In this document: one piece after another, positions 36,888 through 48,330 of the stretch | How the letters are laid out: the number at the start of each line of letters is the position of its first letter | Position numbering within the stretch: the first letter of the stretch is position 1 | NCBI GenBank assembly: GCA_016946835.1 | Contig: JACVTC010000034.1 | Coordinates: 434,001 to 498,000 of the forward strand | Origin: Neocallimastix lanati (nom. inval.) | Lineage: Eukaryota; Neocallimastigomycota; Neocallimastigomycetes; Neocallimastigales; Neocallimastigaceae | Direction: 5' to 3' | Length of the DNA stretch: 64,000 nt | Notes under the pieces: model-generated | What the model was told of the DNA's origin: nothing | Seen by the model: only the letters and a program-made list of their open reading frames with translations | Databases searched by the model: none | Translations under genes and position numbers: made by a program

Positions 36888-37750
36888 ACTTAGGGGTGGC
36901 ATCATGTTACGGTACAATTAAATAAAGAAAAATTAAACTATTTAAAAAAAATATTAAAGTAAAAAATATTATTAACAATTATAAGTAAATATAAAAAAAA
37001 ATTGAATATTAAAATATTAGTTATAGAATATTATAAAGTTAAATAAAAATAATTAGAGGTATTGAAAAATCATGTATTAATTATATTATTTAATATTGTA
37101 AAATTTTTATATAATATTTTAATAATTTAGAAAATTTAAGTTTATTATATTTTTATTATTAAATTTTTATTATTAAATTTTTTTATTATTAAATTTTTAT
37201 TATTAAATCTTTATTTTTATTTTTAATCTAATCAAATAAATATTTTATTAGTATAAAAAAGAACAAAGTAACACAATACCTTTGTTCTCCCCCTTTTTTT
37301 CTTACGACTTTATTATTATATTATTTTTTTAACATTTTCTAAAAGTTAAATAATAAATTAAATAGTTTAAAATAAATTAATATTTATTAAATAGTTTTTT
37401 CTAAATTTAGTGTTTTAAAAGTGTTTAATTAATAGTTTTGTGTTTAATGTATAATATTAAGATAGTATAGTATAAAATTAGTTTAGTAATAGATTAGTTG
37501 TATTAAACATTTTATAGAAATAGTAATAGATTTAGAGAAATTGTTTAGTTTAGATTAGAATAGTTTAGATTAGGATATTAGTTTAAGTTATTCTAATTTA
37601 GTTTAGATTCTTTTAGATTAGGATAGTTTAGACTAAAATTAAAATAGTTTATTAATTAATTTAGGTTTAGAATTAGAGAATATTATTTTAAATTTTTCCT
37701 TATTATTAGAATATATTATTTTATTAATTAAATCTTCAGATCTTGTACCA
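36888..37750 (+). repeat. gypsy-1 polypurine tract and 3' LTR
   Basis: TTAGGGGTGGCATCA precedes the LTR start TGTTACGGTACAA (36905). The LTR (846 bp) matches the 5' LTR but has fewer ATTATTAAATTTTT units (37140-37205). It ends GATCTTGTACCA at 37750. Confidence 0.85.
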
Positions 37751-37805
37751 TTAATAATACAGAATGAATAAATAATACTAATTGTGCTAGAATAATATTA
37801 ATTAT

Positions 37806-38457
37806 TGTTAAGATAATAACTGAATTTCAATTCAATTTCAATTTCGATAATTCAGTTATTTGAATTTCAATATTAATAAATAATAATATATAATAAATAT
37901 TATTAAATTAACTTTATTAAAATATTTAGGAATTAGTCTAGGCCAACTAATTGACTAAATATTATTATCATATTGAAATTAATATATATTAAATAATGTA
38001 AACAAGTGATTGTCATATTAAATTAATTTCTATATTAATTTATTATATAAAATATATAATATTTAGTTATATTAGATTCTTATATTTTATTTATATTAAA
38101 TATTTATATTATTATCTTACTTTATATTATCAATATCAAACTTATATTAATACTATTACATATTCATATTAATAATTAATTTTTTAATAATTAATTACTT
38201 TATATAAATACATGTTTAAATCTTTTGATTAATCCTTTGTAGGATTATTGTAATTTAAATTAGAGTAATAATTATATAAAATAATAATGTAATAAAATAT
38301 TATTAAGATTAAAAAAAATTTATATTTTAAATAAAAACTTGATTATAAAATTTACTAATAACAATATGTTTTAAATAAGAGTAAAATTAAATTATTAATT
38401 AATTACTATAATTTGGCATCTTGACATAATCGACCAAATTATCTCAAAACTTTAACA
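37806..38457 (+). repeat. 5' LTR of the non-autonomous element
   Basis: 652 bp, TGTTAAGATAATAACTG to CAAAACTTTAACA. Near 38198-38215 it has ATATAAATACATGTTTAAA, a TATA-like block also seen in other LTRs of the window. An internal TTGAATTTCAATT/AATTCAGTTATT inverted motif lies near the start. Confidence 0.85.
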
Positions 38458-38491
38458 ATGATCCTACCCAGTATATATCGATTGCCTCAAG

Positions 38492-38800
38492 ATGTCTAAA
38501 ATAACTAGTAACGCTACTTCTGTATCATTCAAAATAGATGATACAAATAAATTAAAAGAAATAAAGAAAGATTACATTTCTATTGAAGAATACAATGGGT
38601 TTGTTAATAAAGTTACAAAGGAAGTTAATGCTCAGTTATCAATACTTATTAAAGCCCAAAAACAGGCTTGTGCCCTTAGGTCTAAAGTCCTAAAGTCAAT
38701 AGAAAATCATTCTATAGATATGAATACTGCTCAGAATGTCTTAGATCAAATCAATAAAATACTTCTTCAAAATAAAACGAAATTCGTTACATTATATTAA
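38492..38800 (+). CDS. ORF1 of the non-autonomous element (102 codons), Gag-like by position
   Basis: ATG 38492 is the first ATG after the 5' LTR, 34 bp downstream. The product is charged and helical in look (EEYNGFVNKVTKEVNAQL, KQACALRSKVLKSIEN) with no known motif. Its position fits a Gag N-terminal half. It ends at a TAA while a second frame, open from about 38740, overlaps it, so a frameshift, programmed or a mutation, could join the two. Function unknown. Confidence 0.55.
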   Translation: MSKITSNATSVSFKIDDTNKLKEIKKDYISIEEYNGFVNKVTKEVNAQLSILIKAQKQACALRSKVLKSIENHSIDMNTAQNVLDQINKILLQNKTKFVTLY

Positions 38801-39422
38801 GCTAAATAGGTCCTTCAAATATTTAGATCCTAAAATAAATTATAAAAAATCAAAAGGAAACACTAATAATAGAATTAATGTGATTGATAAAGATAAAAAC
38901 ATTAATAAAGAATCTATTCAAATCAAGACTTCTGAAAATTCGAGAAATAATATTAATTCTATAAAAAATCAACCCATTAAGGAAAACCAATCTTTCAATA
39001 ATGAAATTTCTAGCAAAAATCAAGTTTATTTTACTTATAACAATCAATTAAATATTAATGAAAATAATAAAGAAATAACAAATAAATATAATAAATATTC
39101 TAAAATAAATATAATTAAGAAGGTTAATAATAAATTGAAAGTTAAGTATAACATAAATCAAGGTGATAATTTAACATATAAGAACAACATTAGTGTTACC
39201 AAGGTTAAACCAAAACTAGAAACAAGTATCTCAAACCACCATAATAAAAATTATAATAGTAAAACAGTTGTAGTATTAATTTCATTTGTCTTAAAGATCA
39301 TCATTTCCAAGTCTAAAATGAAAAAAATAAAGGCACATTCTCATGAATCAGATTTTTCTCCACCATATCATGTAAATACGAAGAATAATATAATTAACAA
39401 ACACTTTATTGATAATAATTAA
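38740..39422 (+). CDS. ORF2 of the non-autonomous element, Lys/Asn-rich
   Basis: Open without ATG from about 38740 (overlapping ORF1), first ATG at 38880. It begins YIKLNRSFKYLDPKINYKK and continues as a basic Asn/Lys/Ile-rich protein ending HVNTKNNIINKHFIDNN. An alternative frame near 39270-39310 contains CSINFICLKDHHF, a possible but incomplete Cys/His finger. It could be the nucleic-acid-binding C-terminal half of a Gag. No enzyme motif is seen. Confidence 0.45.
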
Positions 39423-40852
39423 TTTACTATTTAAATTAAAACGATACTGCACTGGTAGATTTTATAATCTTCGATTATTATTTACATTTGGATATCCATT
39501 AATAATTAATTATAGTTATTAATAAATAACTTTAATTATAATAATACTAAATTTGGATATAAAATAAACTACTATAATTTTATTTTACATAACATTAAAA
39601 CTTTCAATTATTAAAATCAATTTTTTTATATCAATTTACCAAAATCTAATATTAAAATAATTATTAAAACCTTTCAATTAATGAATTATTCCAATTAAAA
39701 AAAAAAAAAATTCAGTAGGAATCAATATTTGGGATTAATAATTTTTTTTTAAAATCAAAAACCTTTATTATATTATAATTAAACAGTTGAAAACAATCAA
39801 CTTTTCCCTTCCTTTACACTTAATAATATTTTTACAAGAGCTATAATTAAAATTTTAAGATTTATATGGTTATTAAATTAATACTAGTTAAAATTTAATA
39901 ATAAAGTATAATTTACAATCTCAACATTTTCAAAATTTCCAAATAGATTATGTCAAATTTTAAATTTTTTAGTAACAACAGAACAATAACGAAAAGGCAT
40001 AATGTAATAAAATATTAGTACGTTCACAATCCAATCAATCCAATCGCTGATTAATAATTATGAATATATGAATCCGAAGGGTGGTCTATAAAAGTGTTTC
40101 GAAAGGTGGTCTATTCTGTTGTACTTATAATTTAAAATTCATTAATATCTTATTGGAATTTATCTAATATTATATTGAAAAGGACGCTTTTCTCTATAAT
40201 ATTCTTTGATGATAAAATGATAATTATGATAAGGACGCTTTCATAATTATCAAGGTTAATAATATATTAAATTGAATATTATAATATATTCAATAAATTA
40301 TATTGATAAAATATATTCAATAGTTAAATTGATAAATTTTCAATTACAATTTCAAAATTTAGAAAATTAAAATATTATAAATTTTAAAATTTCAAATTTC
40401 AAATTTCGACATTTAAAAATTTCACATTACGAAATTTCAAAATTTAATAAAAATTATATATTCAACGATAATATTAATTTTATATTTTAATATATTTATT
40501 ATTTACTATATTTTTAAAATTTTCAATAATTTCAAAGTTAATGGTAAAAATTGAAATGTTAATTTCAATTAAATTTCAAAATTTCAATTTCAAAATTTTA
40601 CAAGGGAATATATATTAATATTGGTACCATCATATTTAAAAACATTGAATTTTATAATAAAATTTTAATTTTAACAAAATTTGACAAATTTTATGAAATT
40701 GTCACTTAAAAGGTCTTCTCTAAAAGATTCAAGTGACATTTTAATTCCTAATTAACTTTAATAATTAAAAATTTTTTTTTTTTAATAACTTAACAAAATT
40801 TTTTTTTAACAATGTTACACACGTCTGGAATTCAATTTTTGTGGAAGGGCAT
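39423..40852 (+). other. non-coding 3' interior of the element with AAATTTC-rich block
   Basis: No ORF. A purine-rich TGGAATT and GGACGC stretch lies at 40075-40245. At 40330-40610 AAATTTC/GAAATTT words recur densely on both strands. The final GTGGAAGGGC (40841-40850) is the likely polypurine tract. Confidence 0.5.
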
Positions 40853-42010
40853 TGTTAAGAAAATAACTGAATTTCAATTCAATTTCAATTTCGATAATTC
40901 AGTTATTTGAATTTCAATATTAATAAATAATAATATATAATAAATATTATTAAATTAACTTTATTAAAATATTTAGGAATTAGTCTAGGCCAACTAATTG
41001 ACTAAATATTATTATCATATTGAAATTAATATATATTAAATAATGTAAACACGTGATTGTCATTTTGATATGCGGGACTTTTATGTGCTACTTCTTTTTA
41101 ATAGTATCGTTATATTTAATTAACATTTATTAATATATTTTAATTTATAAAACCCAATTAACCAAGGGTTTTCTCTAAACTACAACAAAGAAGAGTAGTT
41201 ATTAGAAATTTTTATAATAATTTAATAAATATTAATAATAATAAATATACATTTAAAATATATTATATCGGAGTAAGTATAATATATAATAAATATATAA
41301 TAAAATGATAAATATAATAAATATAACTATATAATTCTTAAAATGAAAATAAGAATAATAAAGTTAAATATATAAGAATATATATAATTATATAATAAAT
41401 ATGAATATAATATAATAAATAATATCAACTCTATATATTTAATTATAATTAAAATAACTAAAACTATTTCATTATATTATATATTATAATATATAGAAGT
41501 ATTATGTATTTTTAATATAAACTTTAAAATAAATATGAATAGTTAAGTTATATATATAATAATATTCTTATTATATATATTTAGAAGAAATTAACTATTT
41601 AATTTAATATATTTAATATATTTCATGTTATAATGAATAATATATATATAAATATTGAATAATATATGAGTAAGAAATTATTTCAAATATTATTATTGAC
41701 AAAAGAGATATAAATTTAATATTTAATAATTATTATTAAATATACAAATATGTTGCTACACATATTTGTTTTATATCAATATTAAATTAATTTCTATATT
41801 AATTTATTATCAAAATCTTTACATATTATATTTTAATTATAAAATATAATATTTAGTTATATTAGATTCTTATATTTTATTTATATTAAATATTTATATT
41901 ATTATCTTACAATATGTTTTAAATTAGAGTAAAATTAAATTATTAATTAATTACTATAATTTTGCATCTTGACTTAATCGTTAAGACCAAATTATCTCAA
42001 AACTTTAACA
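40853..42010 (+). repeat. 3' LTR of the non-autonomous element, interrupted
   Basis: 40853-41065 and 41779-42010 together match the 5' LTR. The intact 5' LTR shows the empty site GTGATTGTCATATTAAATT, while here the same sequence is split by 41066-41778. Confidence 0.85.
41066..41778. mobile_element. solo LTR (TGATAT...ATATCA) inside another LTR
   Basis: 713 bp, starting TGATATGCGGGACTTTTATG and ending ATTTGTTTTATATCA. It is the reverse complement of 23041-23722 and shares termini with 18871-19350. Flanks ATTT and ATATT, compared with the empty site ATATT, indicate a 5-bp duplication with one change. Confidence 0.8.
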
Positions 42011-42015
42011 ATTAT

Positions 42016-43335
42016 TCTAACTTTATAGATTATTCTATTCTATATAATTGGAACTTTCCAATATTCTTCAAATATTACTAAATAGAAATCTTAAGTTAAT
42101 AAATCACCAATTAACTTATAATTCCTTTTTGAATTATCGATCCGATTCCATTATAATGTATTAAAAATCTTTAACCAAAAATATTGTCCTTGCCCACTTA
42201 ATATATTAATATTATATTTCTTTTGTAATATGTTATATTGAAAATAATCAAATCTATTTAATTAGTTATTAAAATTTTCGTTATCAATTTAAATTTATTT
42301 TTAATTACTAAATTTAACTAAACCACAATTAAAATATTCTGTATAATCTCTTTATTTTTATTTTATATATATTAATATTAAACTATTATTAAAAAATTGA
42401 TAATTCAATAATATAAAACTAATATTTATAACAATAATATTATTAACTAAAATAATAATTCAATTTCAATTTAAATGTTTTATTTATTAAAATAATTAGT
42501 AATTAGTTTATTAAGAAATAGTTAGGCTTTACAAATTTTAATTTGATAAAAAAATATAAATACATGTAATTTTTAGCGAAATAAAATATAATCAATAACT
42601 TACTTTTATTAAATAAATAAATATATTATTTTTCTTTTATAAATTTAAATAAATAAATATTGATTTTAAAACAAAATTATTTTTATTGTAATTTTATTAC
42701 TTGTTTAATTATTATTATATTTCCTAAAACTATATGAACCATACCATTAACTATTTGTTTTAAAACTTTATTGAAAAATAATACTAAATATTAAAATACT
42801 AAAATAAATGTAATTATTGATTCTGTTATAAATATAATAGTAACATTAATAATTATTCCAAAAGTGATAATTCTGATAATATTTTTTCTGAAAATAATGC
42901 AATTAAAAAAAATAATCATGAATATAATAATTTTATAAATAATAATTATAATTATTCTCAATTAACAAATCCCTTCAATATTTTTATTATTTAATTTATT
43001 ATTTATTATTATGTAATTTATTTGTTTATTTTCTGAGGACGACACTATTATTTTTATATTCATTAAAATTTAATTATTCTTTAATTTCATTACCCTTTAT
43101 GTTATTTCTTTCAGAACTTTTAATTAAAGAATGATTTTCATTTTTACTTACTAAATTTCCAGCACTTAATTTAAATATATATTATCATCAGTTTGCTTAT
43201 TTGAGTTATTTATAAGATTTAATTTATTATTAATTTCATTATCACTGTTATTGTAATTTAAATTTATATAAACATCATATTCATTGTATAAATTTTTATT
43301 ATTTACATTTTTGAATATAATTATCGTTTAAATAA
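42016..43335. other. non-coding stretch with LTR-like TATA block
   Basis: No ORF. AAATATAAATACATGTAATTTT (about 42555-42575) resembles the TATA-region block of the LTRs elsewhere, so part may be an eroded LTR. The segment from 42880 on begins to look like Asn-rich eroded coding DNA. Confidence 0.4.
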
Positions 43336-44185
43336 TTAAATTTATAATTTTGAAATCTTTTGTTGTAAATTGATGGACTGGCCCATTTTGTTACATATAT
43401 ATTATTTTCTATTATCAATGTTATTAGGCCTATATCTGATTTTTGTTCTCCAATTTAGTTTACCATTGAATTTAGTTTTATCGGTTTTATATTTGATGTT
43501 TTTTTAATCATTTCAAGTTCATTTAAATATAATATTTGTGAGATAGCTTTCCTTAAATGAGTCTTTAACTTATCCCACTAAAGTGTTGTATGTTATCATA
43601 TGTATTTAGATTCTTAGTTCTTTAAATATTTCCATATAAAGGTATTCAAATTTTCTTTTATCATCTCCCTCTCTACTTATTTCTTTAACTTGTTGAATAT
43701 TAGGTCTATCTCTGATATAAATAGACTTATATCATCTTTTGCAGTGAAACATATTATTTTTAATTTATTTTCTTATTCATAAATTTTTCCTTTATCACTC
43801 TTAGCATTCATTTATTTTATTATTTTCATTATTTAATATTCGAAGAGTAATTCAAAATATATTTTTAGTTTCATCTCATTTGGAATACTGTTAAATATAT
43901 AGTATTTGGCTTTTGCATCTTTAGTTATCATATCATTGGTAATTCCTTTTATGTAATATAAATCAGCCTGATCGATAACTTTTAAATAGTTTTTAGTTCA
44001 TCTTTTGATATTTCTGATTTTTTGATTGTTTTTATTTTTTCTTGGTGTAAATATTCTCTTACACCATTTGAAGATGCCAGTAAGCTTATTTCATTTAACC
44101 AGATTCTATAGTTTTCTCTGGTTAAGGTATTGCTTGTGGAAAATCATGTCAAAACTTCATTCATTTTCCTTTTATTTATAATTAA
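43336..44185 (-). pseudogene. Ty1/copia Gag remnant
   Basis: The minus strand from ATG near 44166 (MNEVLT) reads TLTRENYRIWLNEISLLASS, the NYxxW-type start of copia Gag, then IKGITNDMITKDAKAK and WDKLKTHLRKAISQILYL. Stops and shifts occur near 44150, 43985, 43930 and 43560. It lies downstream, in minus sense, of an LTR at about 44240-45073. Confidence 0.65.
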
Positions 44186-44239
44186 TAATTTACTTTTTTA
44201 TTTGTATATGATTATACTATTTTATTAAATTTCGATATT

Positions 44240-45090
44240 GGATTGAGACTTTTAGTCTTTTTAGAAGTGAATGTAATTGTGATCACTTTAACTAAATTTA
44301 TTTTTTTATATAAAAAGACTTCGTTTTATTAATAACTTTTTTACTCATTGATTGATTTCATAATTTTGTTTTAATATATTTGATAAAAATGTAATATGAT
44401 TTATTTATAATTTTATTTATTAATTAATTTTTTATTATTATTTTTTAATTAAAATTTACTTTTATATTAAAAGTAGTTTTTTAATTTCAAATTTATGTTA
44501 ATATCTTTAGTTGTCTATTTAATTTTCAATTTGATGATATTTTTATTTTATTTTTAATTATAATTTTATTTATAGTTGATTAAAAAATACCTTTATTTCT
44601 TATGGATTCAATTAAATAATAAATAAAAATATAATCAATAATAAAAGTAATTATTTATTAGTTTTTTATTTTTTTAAAAAAAATAGACTATTAAAAATTT
44701 AATTTAAATTATTACTTTAATTTATTTTGGTTCAAGTTTAATTAGTAGATTGAGACTTATAATTTTTTAGAAATAAAAAATATCTTTATTATGATAAATA
44801 TTAGAATAGCATATATTTAAAAAGTACAAAAAGGTAAAACTATTTTAATTAGATATTATATTATATAATACTTTATTATATTATTTTATAATTATGGTTT
44901 CAAGAGTTGTCGTTTTTTTACATTAAATCATTACATTCACTTTTATATTTTATAAATTAATATTTAATATAAATACATTAATTATTATTGGTTCATATAA
45001 ATTAAATATAGATGTTTTACTATTTTAATACTTTTATAAAATATTAATATGTTACTATTTTTATATTTTAACACTCCCTCTCAAATATAT
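44240..45090 (-). repeat. copia LTR with polypurine tract, minus strand
   Basis: On the minus strand TTTGAGAGGGAG (just above 45073) is directly followed by TGTTAAAATATAAAAATAG, the LTR start. The other end is placed near 44240 only because Gag starts at 44166; no clear terminal CA was fixed. RNase H lies before it and a Gag after it, so this LTR serves as 3' LTR of one copy and 5' LTR of the next. Confidence 0.55.
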
Positions 45091-45149
45091 ATTCATTTTG
45101 AAATATATTTGGATTTTTAAATTTAAAAATTTAGCTCTTTACTATCATA

Positions 45150-45705
45150 TTATATAAAGTTTCTAAATTTAACAATTAATGTGCTATTCAAATACTTAGT
45201 GAATCCATTGGCGAGGTTGTGTTCTGATTTAATATATTTAAGATGTATTTTGTTTTCTTTAATGAGTTCCCTTATGTAATGCATTCTGATATTGATATGT
45301 TTCGTTCTTAGATTAATGGTTTGATTCTTGCTATTATAGATTGCGGCTTTATTATCTATGTTGAAATACATTTTAAGTTTTGATTTAGCTCATTGAACAA
45401 GATACCAAGCACAATGTTTTCCACATTCACTTAAGCTGTTATATTCGGATTCTGCACTAGATGTAGACACAGAACGTTGAAGCCTGGAACACCGACTTCC
45501 TATTGTTATAATAAAACCGGTTGTTGATTTCCTGGTTTCCTTATCCCCAGATTAATTCGCGTCGATAAATGCTTTTATTTTATTATTCTTGGTAAAATTG
45601 ATTCCATAATTAATGGTTCCTTTAAGATTCTTAAATATTTTTAAGATATTTTCCCAATCTTCCATTATTGGGCCTGTAACGAATCTGATATGGACTGGGG
45701 TTGAA
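45150..45705 (-). pseudogene. Ty1/copia RNase H remnant
   Basis: The minus strand reads TGPIMEDWENILKIFKNLKG, FIDAN, an in-frame TAA, SGDKETRKSTTGFI, STSSAESEYNSLSECGKH, a stop, then YFNIDNKAAIYNSKNQ, KHINIRMHYIRELI and YIKSEHNLANGFTKYL. These are the ordered motifs of copia RNase H, which removes the RNA strand during reverse transcription. RT and integrase are missing upstream. Confidence 0.8.
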
Positions 45706-47739
45706 ACACTAAAATATTCAAAACAAAAAAAATAAATATTAACAAAGATGGAAATAATTTGGAAACAAAAAAATTAATTTTTAAAATAATATTTATTTAA
45801 ATTTAAAACTAAAATTATTTATTCCAATTACTAAAAAGAAAGAAATTTATTCTTTTTCTTATACTTTTATTTTAATACATTTTATTTATCTTTATTATAT
45901 TCTTTATAAAAAAAAACTATTCTAACTATTTTATTTTAACTTTTAACTATTATTTTAAATTACTTTTAATTTTATTTATATTGTTAAAAAAAATAACATT
46001 TATTAAACTATAAAAATTAAATTTGGAAGTTGTACCACAAAGGGCATTCCCGGCAGTAGCTTCTTCTTGATATTGTCTTCAGAGAGAAAATTATACAGAA
46101 TTGATGTTTTCTATATTTTTTGATCATTTTTGTTATTGAAGAATTTCTGTATTTTAGTTCATTTTTATTTTAATAAATAATTTAGTTTTGATTTTTTATT
46201 TTATTCATAGTTTAATTCAAAGGTTTAAATAATATTATACAGAAATTTATAATTCTGTATTTCATATCATACATTTATTTAATAGGTTTTTATTGTACTA
46301 TATATTAAAATAATAAGATTTAATAATAATTTAAATTATATTTAATTTTTAATAAGAATATTTAATAATAATTTTTATTATATTTGATTTTAATAAAAGA
46401 TTTTAATAAAAATATAATAGTTTTTATTATATTTGATATTAATAAAAGATTTTAATAACAAGATTTAATAATAATTTTTATTATTTTAGATTTTAATAAA
46501 TGATTTTAATAGGAATATTTAATAATAATTTTTATTATATTTGATATTAATAAAAGAAATTTATAATATTTAATAAGAATTTTATTATATTTGATATTAA
46601 TAAAAGATTTTAATAAGAATATTTAATATTAATTTTTATTATATTTAATTTTATAAGATTTAATAATAATTTTTATTATAATATTAATAATAGTATTTAA
46701 TAGGAAATACAAAGTAATTAGTGACACCCCGTTTCAAACTGTATGAAATCATAATTATTCAATAATGAATAATTAATATTTCTTATAATTAATGAAAAAT
46801 CTTTAATAATTTATAATTATTTATAAAATAATAATTGTTTTTTTAAAAATAATTATTTAAATAATAATTAAGATATTCATTGATTTTAACTTATAAATTT
46901 AATTAATAGTTATATTTTCATATATATTGATCTAAATTTATTTACATAATATATTTTATACATTTATATAAGTAATATAAAATTTATTTACTTTTTATTA
47001 TTATTCATTTAAATAGAACTTTTTTACAAAAGATTATGTAAATTTGTATTTAATATTTTACCACAAAATATTAGTTATTTTAATTAAAATGAATTATGCA
47101 TTTTATAATGTATTATAAACTATAAATGTATCTAATCTATCATATTATTTAATCTATATTTTTTAAATGAAAAAAAATCTTTTCTTTATTAATTCCCATC
47201 TTATCAAGATATAATATTTTATTAATTAATTAGAAAATCGATAATTAAAGTTTTTCCTAACAAATAGGTTTTCTTTAATTATACGATGATCAATATGATT
47301 AGAATATTGATCAAAAAACTATTTAGGTTTTTCTTCTAATCTTTTCCTAAATAGATTTTTTGTTAAGATTAGAAAATAACTTTATTTAACAGTTTATTTT
47401 TTTGAAAAAATATAAATAGGACACTTGAATTCTTTTTGAGAAATCAATAGTTATTATTTTAAGAAAATATAATAAATAATAACTAATAAAATAAAATTTA
47501 TATTTATATCAAAAATTATTAATCATAAAAGTTTTTTTTTATATTTCTTTATTTTAAAAATTTTCAACTACTATTGCTTGATTATTGTTTATTATATTAT
47601 AATAAACTCTAAATAATTAAGTATAAAAATAATTTTTTTCTCAATTTTAATATGATATAAAAATAATATTGAAATTGTAGATAATAGTTAAATTAATTAA
47701 ATTTAATTTTAGTATAGCTATTACAAATGGTATAGTATT
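45706..47739. other. non-coding stretch with a ~50-bp minisatellite
   Basis: No supportable gene. About 46310-46710 is a degenerate tandem array with the unit TTTTATTATATTTGATATTA plus AAAGATTTTAATA. A short GC-richer patch at 46024-46110 stands out from its surroundings. Palindrome-rich A/T sequence (CTAATCTT, AAGATTAG) lies at 47280-47370. Confidence 0.5.
46310..46710. repeat. degenerate ~50-bp tandem repeat
   Basis: Seven or more units built around TTTTTATTATATTTGATATT and AATAAAAGATTTTAATA, with variable lengths. Confidence 0.65.
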
Positions 47740-48330
47740 GAAGAAGATTTTTAATAATAAAATAATATATTCTAATAACTAAAGAAAATTTTAAATACTA
47801 TTCTATTATTCTAATCTATTATTCTAATTTAGAAATCTATATATTAAATAATTTAAACTAAACTAAACTAACTAAAAATAATTTCTAACTTAATCTAAAT
47901 AATTTACTTATTCAACTATAATTATTAACTCTATATTTAAACACTAAAATCTTAAAACACTTTAAAACAACACTTAAATTATTTTTAATTAAACTTTATT
48001 TAAAATAAACTATTTTATTTTTATTATTTAATCTATTTTAATTTTATTATTTAAACTAATTTTATTTAATTATTTAAACTAATTTTATTTAATTTTAATT
48101 ATCTTAAATTTACTATTTAAACTCTAAAATAACAAAAGAATAATATAATAATAAAGTTGTAAGAAAAAGAGAGGGAACCAAAGTATTATACTACTTTGAT
48201 CTTTTTATACAATTAAAAAGTTATTTGATTGGATTAGATTTAATAATAAAAATTTAATAATAAAAATTTATTATGAAAAATAAATTATTAAAATATTATT
48301 AAGTATTACAATATTAAATAAAAACAATAA
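47740..48330 (-). repeat. diverged gypsy-1-type LTR segment
   Basis: The minus strand shows ATCCAATCAAATAAC, TTGTATAAAAAG, a GATCAAAG...CTTTGGTTC hairpin, a CCCTCTCTTTTTCTTAC run and ACTTTATTATTATATTATT, in the same order as in the gypsy-1 LTR (TATA box, hairpin, pyrimidine run). It may be the remainder of the 3' LTR of the minus-strand gypsy remnant that begins at 50558, displaced by later insertions. Confidence 0.6.

Larger units (their letters stand above)
30197..37750 (+). mobile_element. full-length Ty3/gypsy element (gypsy-1), coding capacity broken
   Basis: Two direct LTRs (30197-31093 and 36905-37750) bound a leader, Gag, protease, RT-RNase H and integrase in gypsy order. The flanks show TTAA(T) at both ends, a likely 4-5-bp target duplication. 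The LTRs are nearly identical apart from a tandem-repeat length difference, so the insertion is fairly recent. Yet Gag, protease and RNase H carry frameshifts and stops, so it is non-autonomous as written. Confidence 0.9.
37806..42010 (+). mobile_element. non-autonomous LTR retrotransposon with 5-bp TSD
   Basis: Direct LTRs (37806-38457 and 40853-42010, the latter split by a 713-bp solo LTR) start TGTTAAG and end CTTTAACA. A perfect ATTAT duplication flanks it (37801-37805 and 42011-42015). A purine-rich GTGGAAGGGC precedes the 3' LTR. The 2.4-kb interior encodes two short overlapping frames and no recognisable protease, RT or integrase, so Pol must come from elsewhere. It lies only 50 bp past the gypsy-1 3' LTR. 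Confidence 0.85.
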
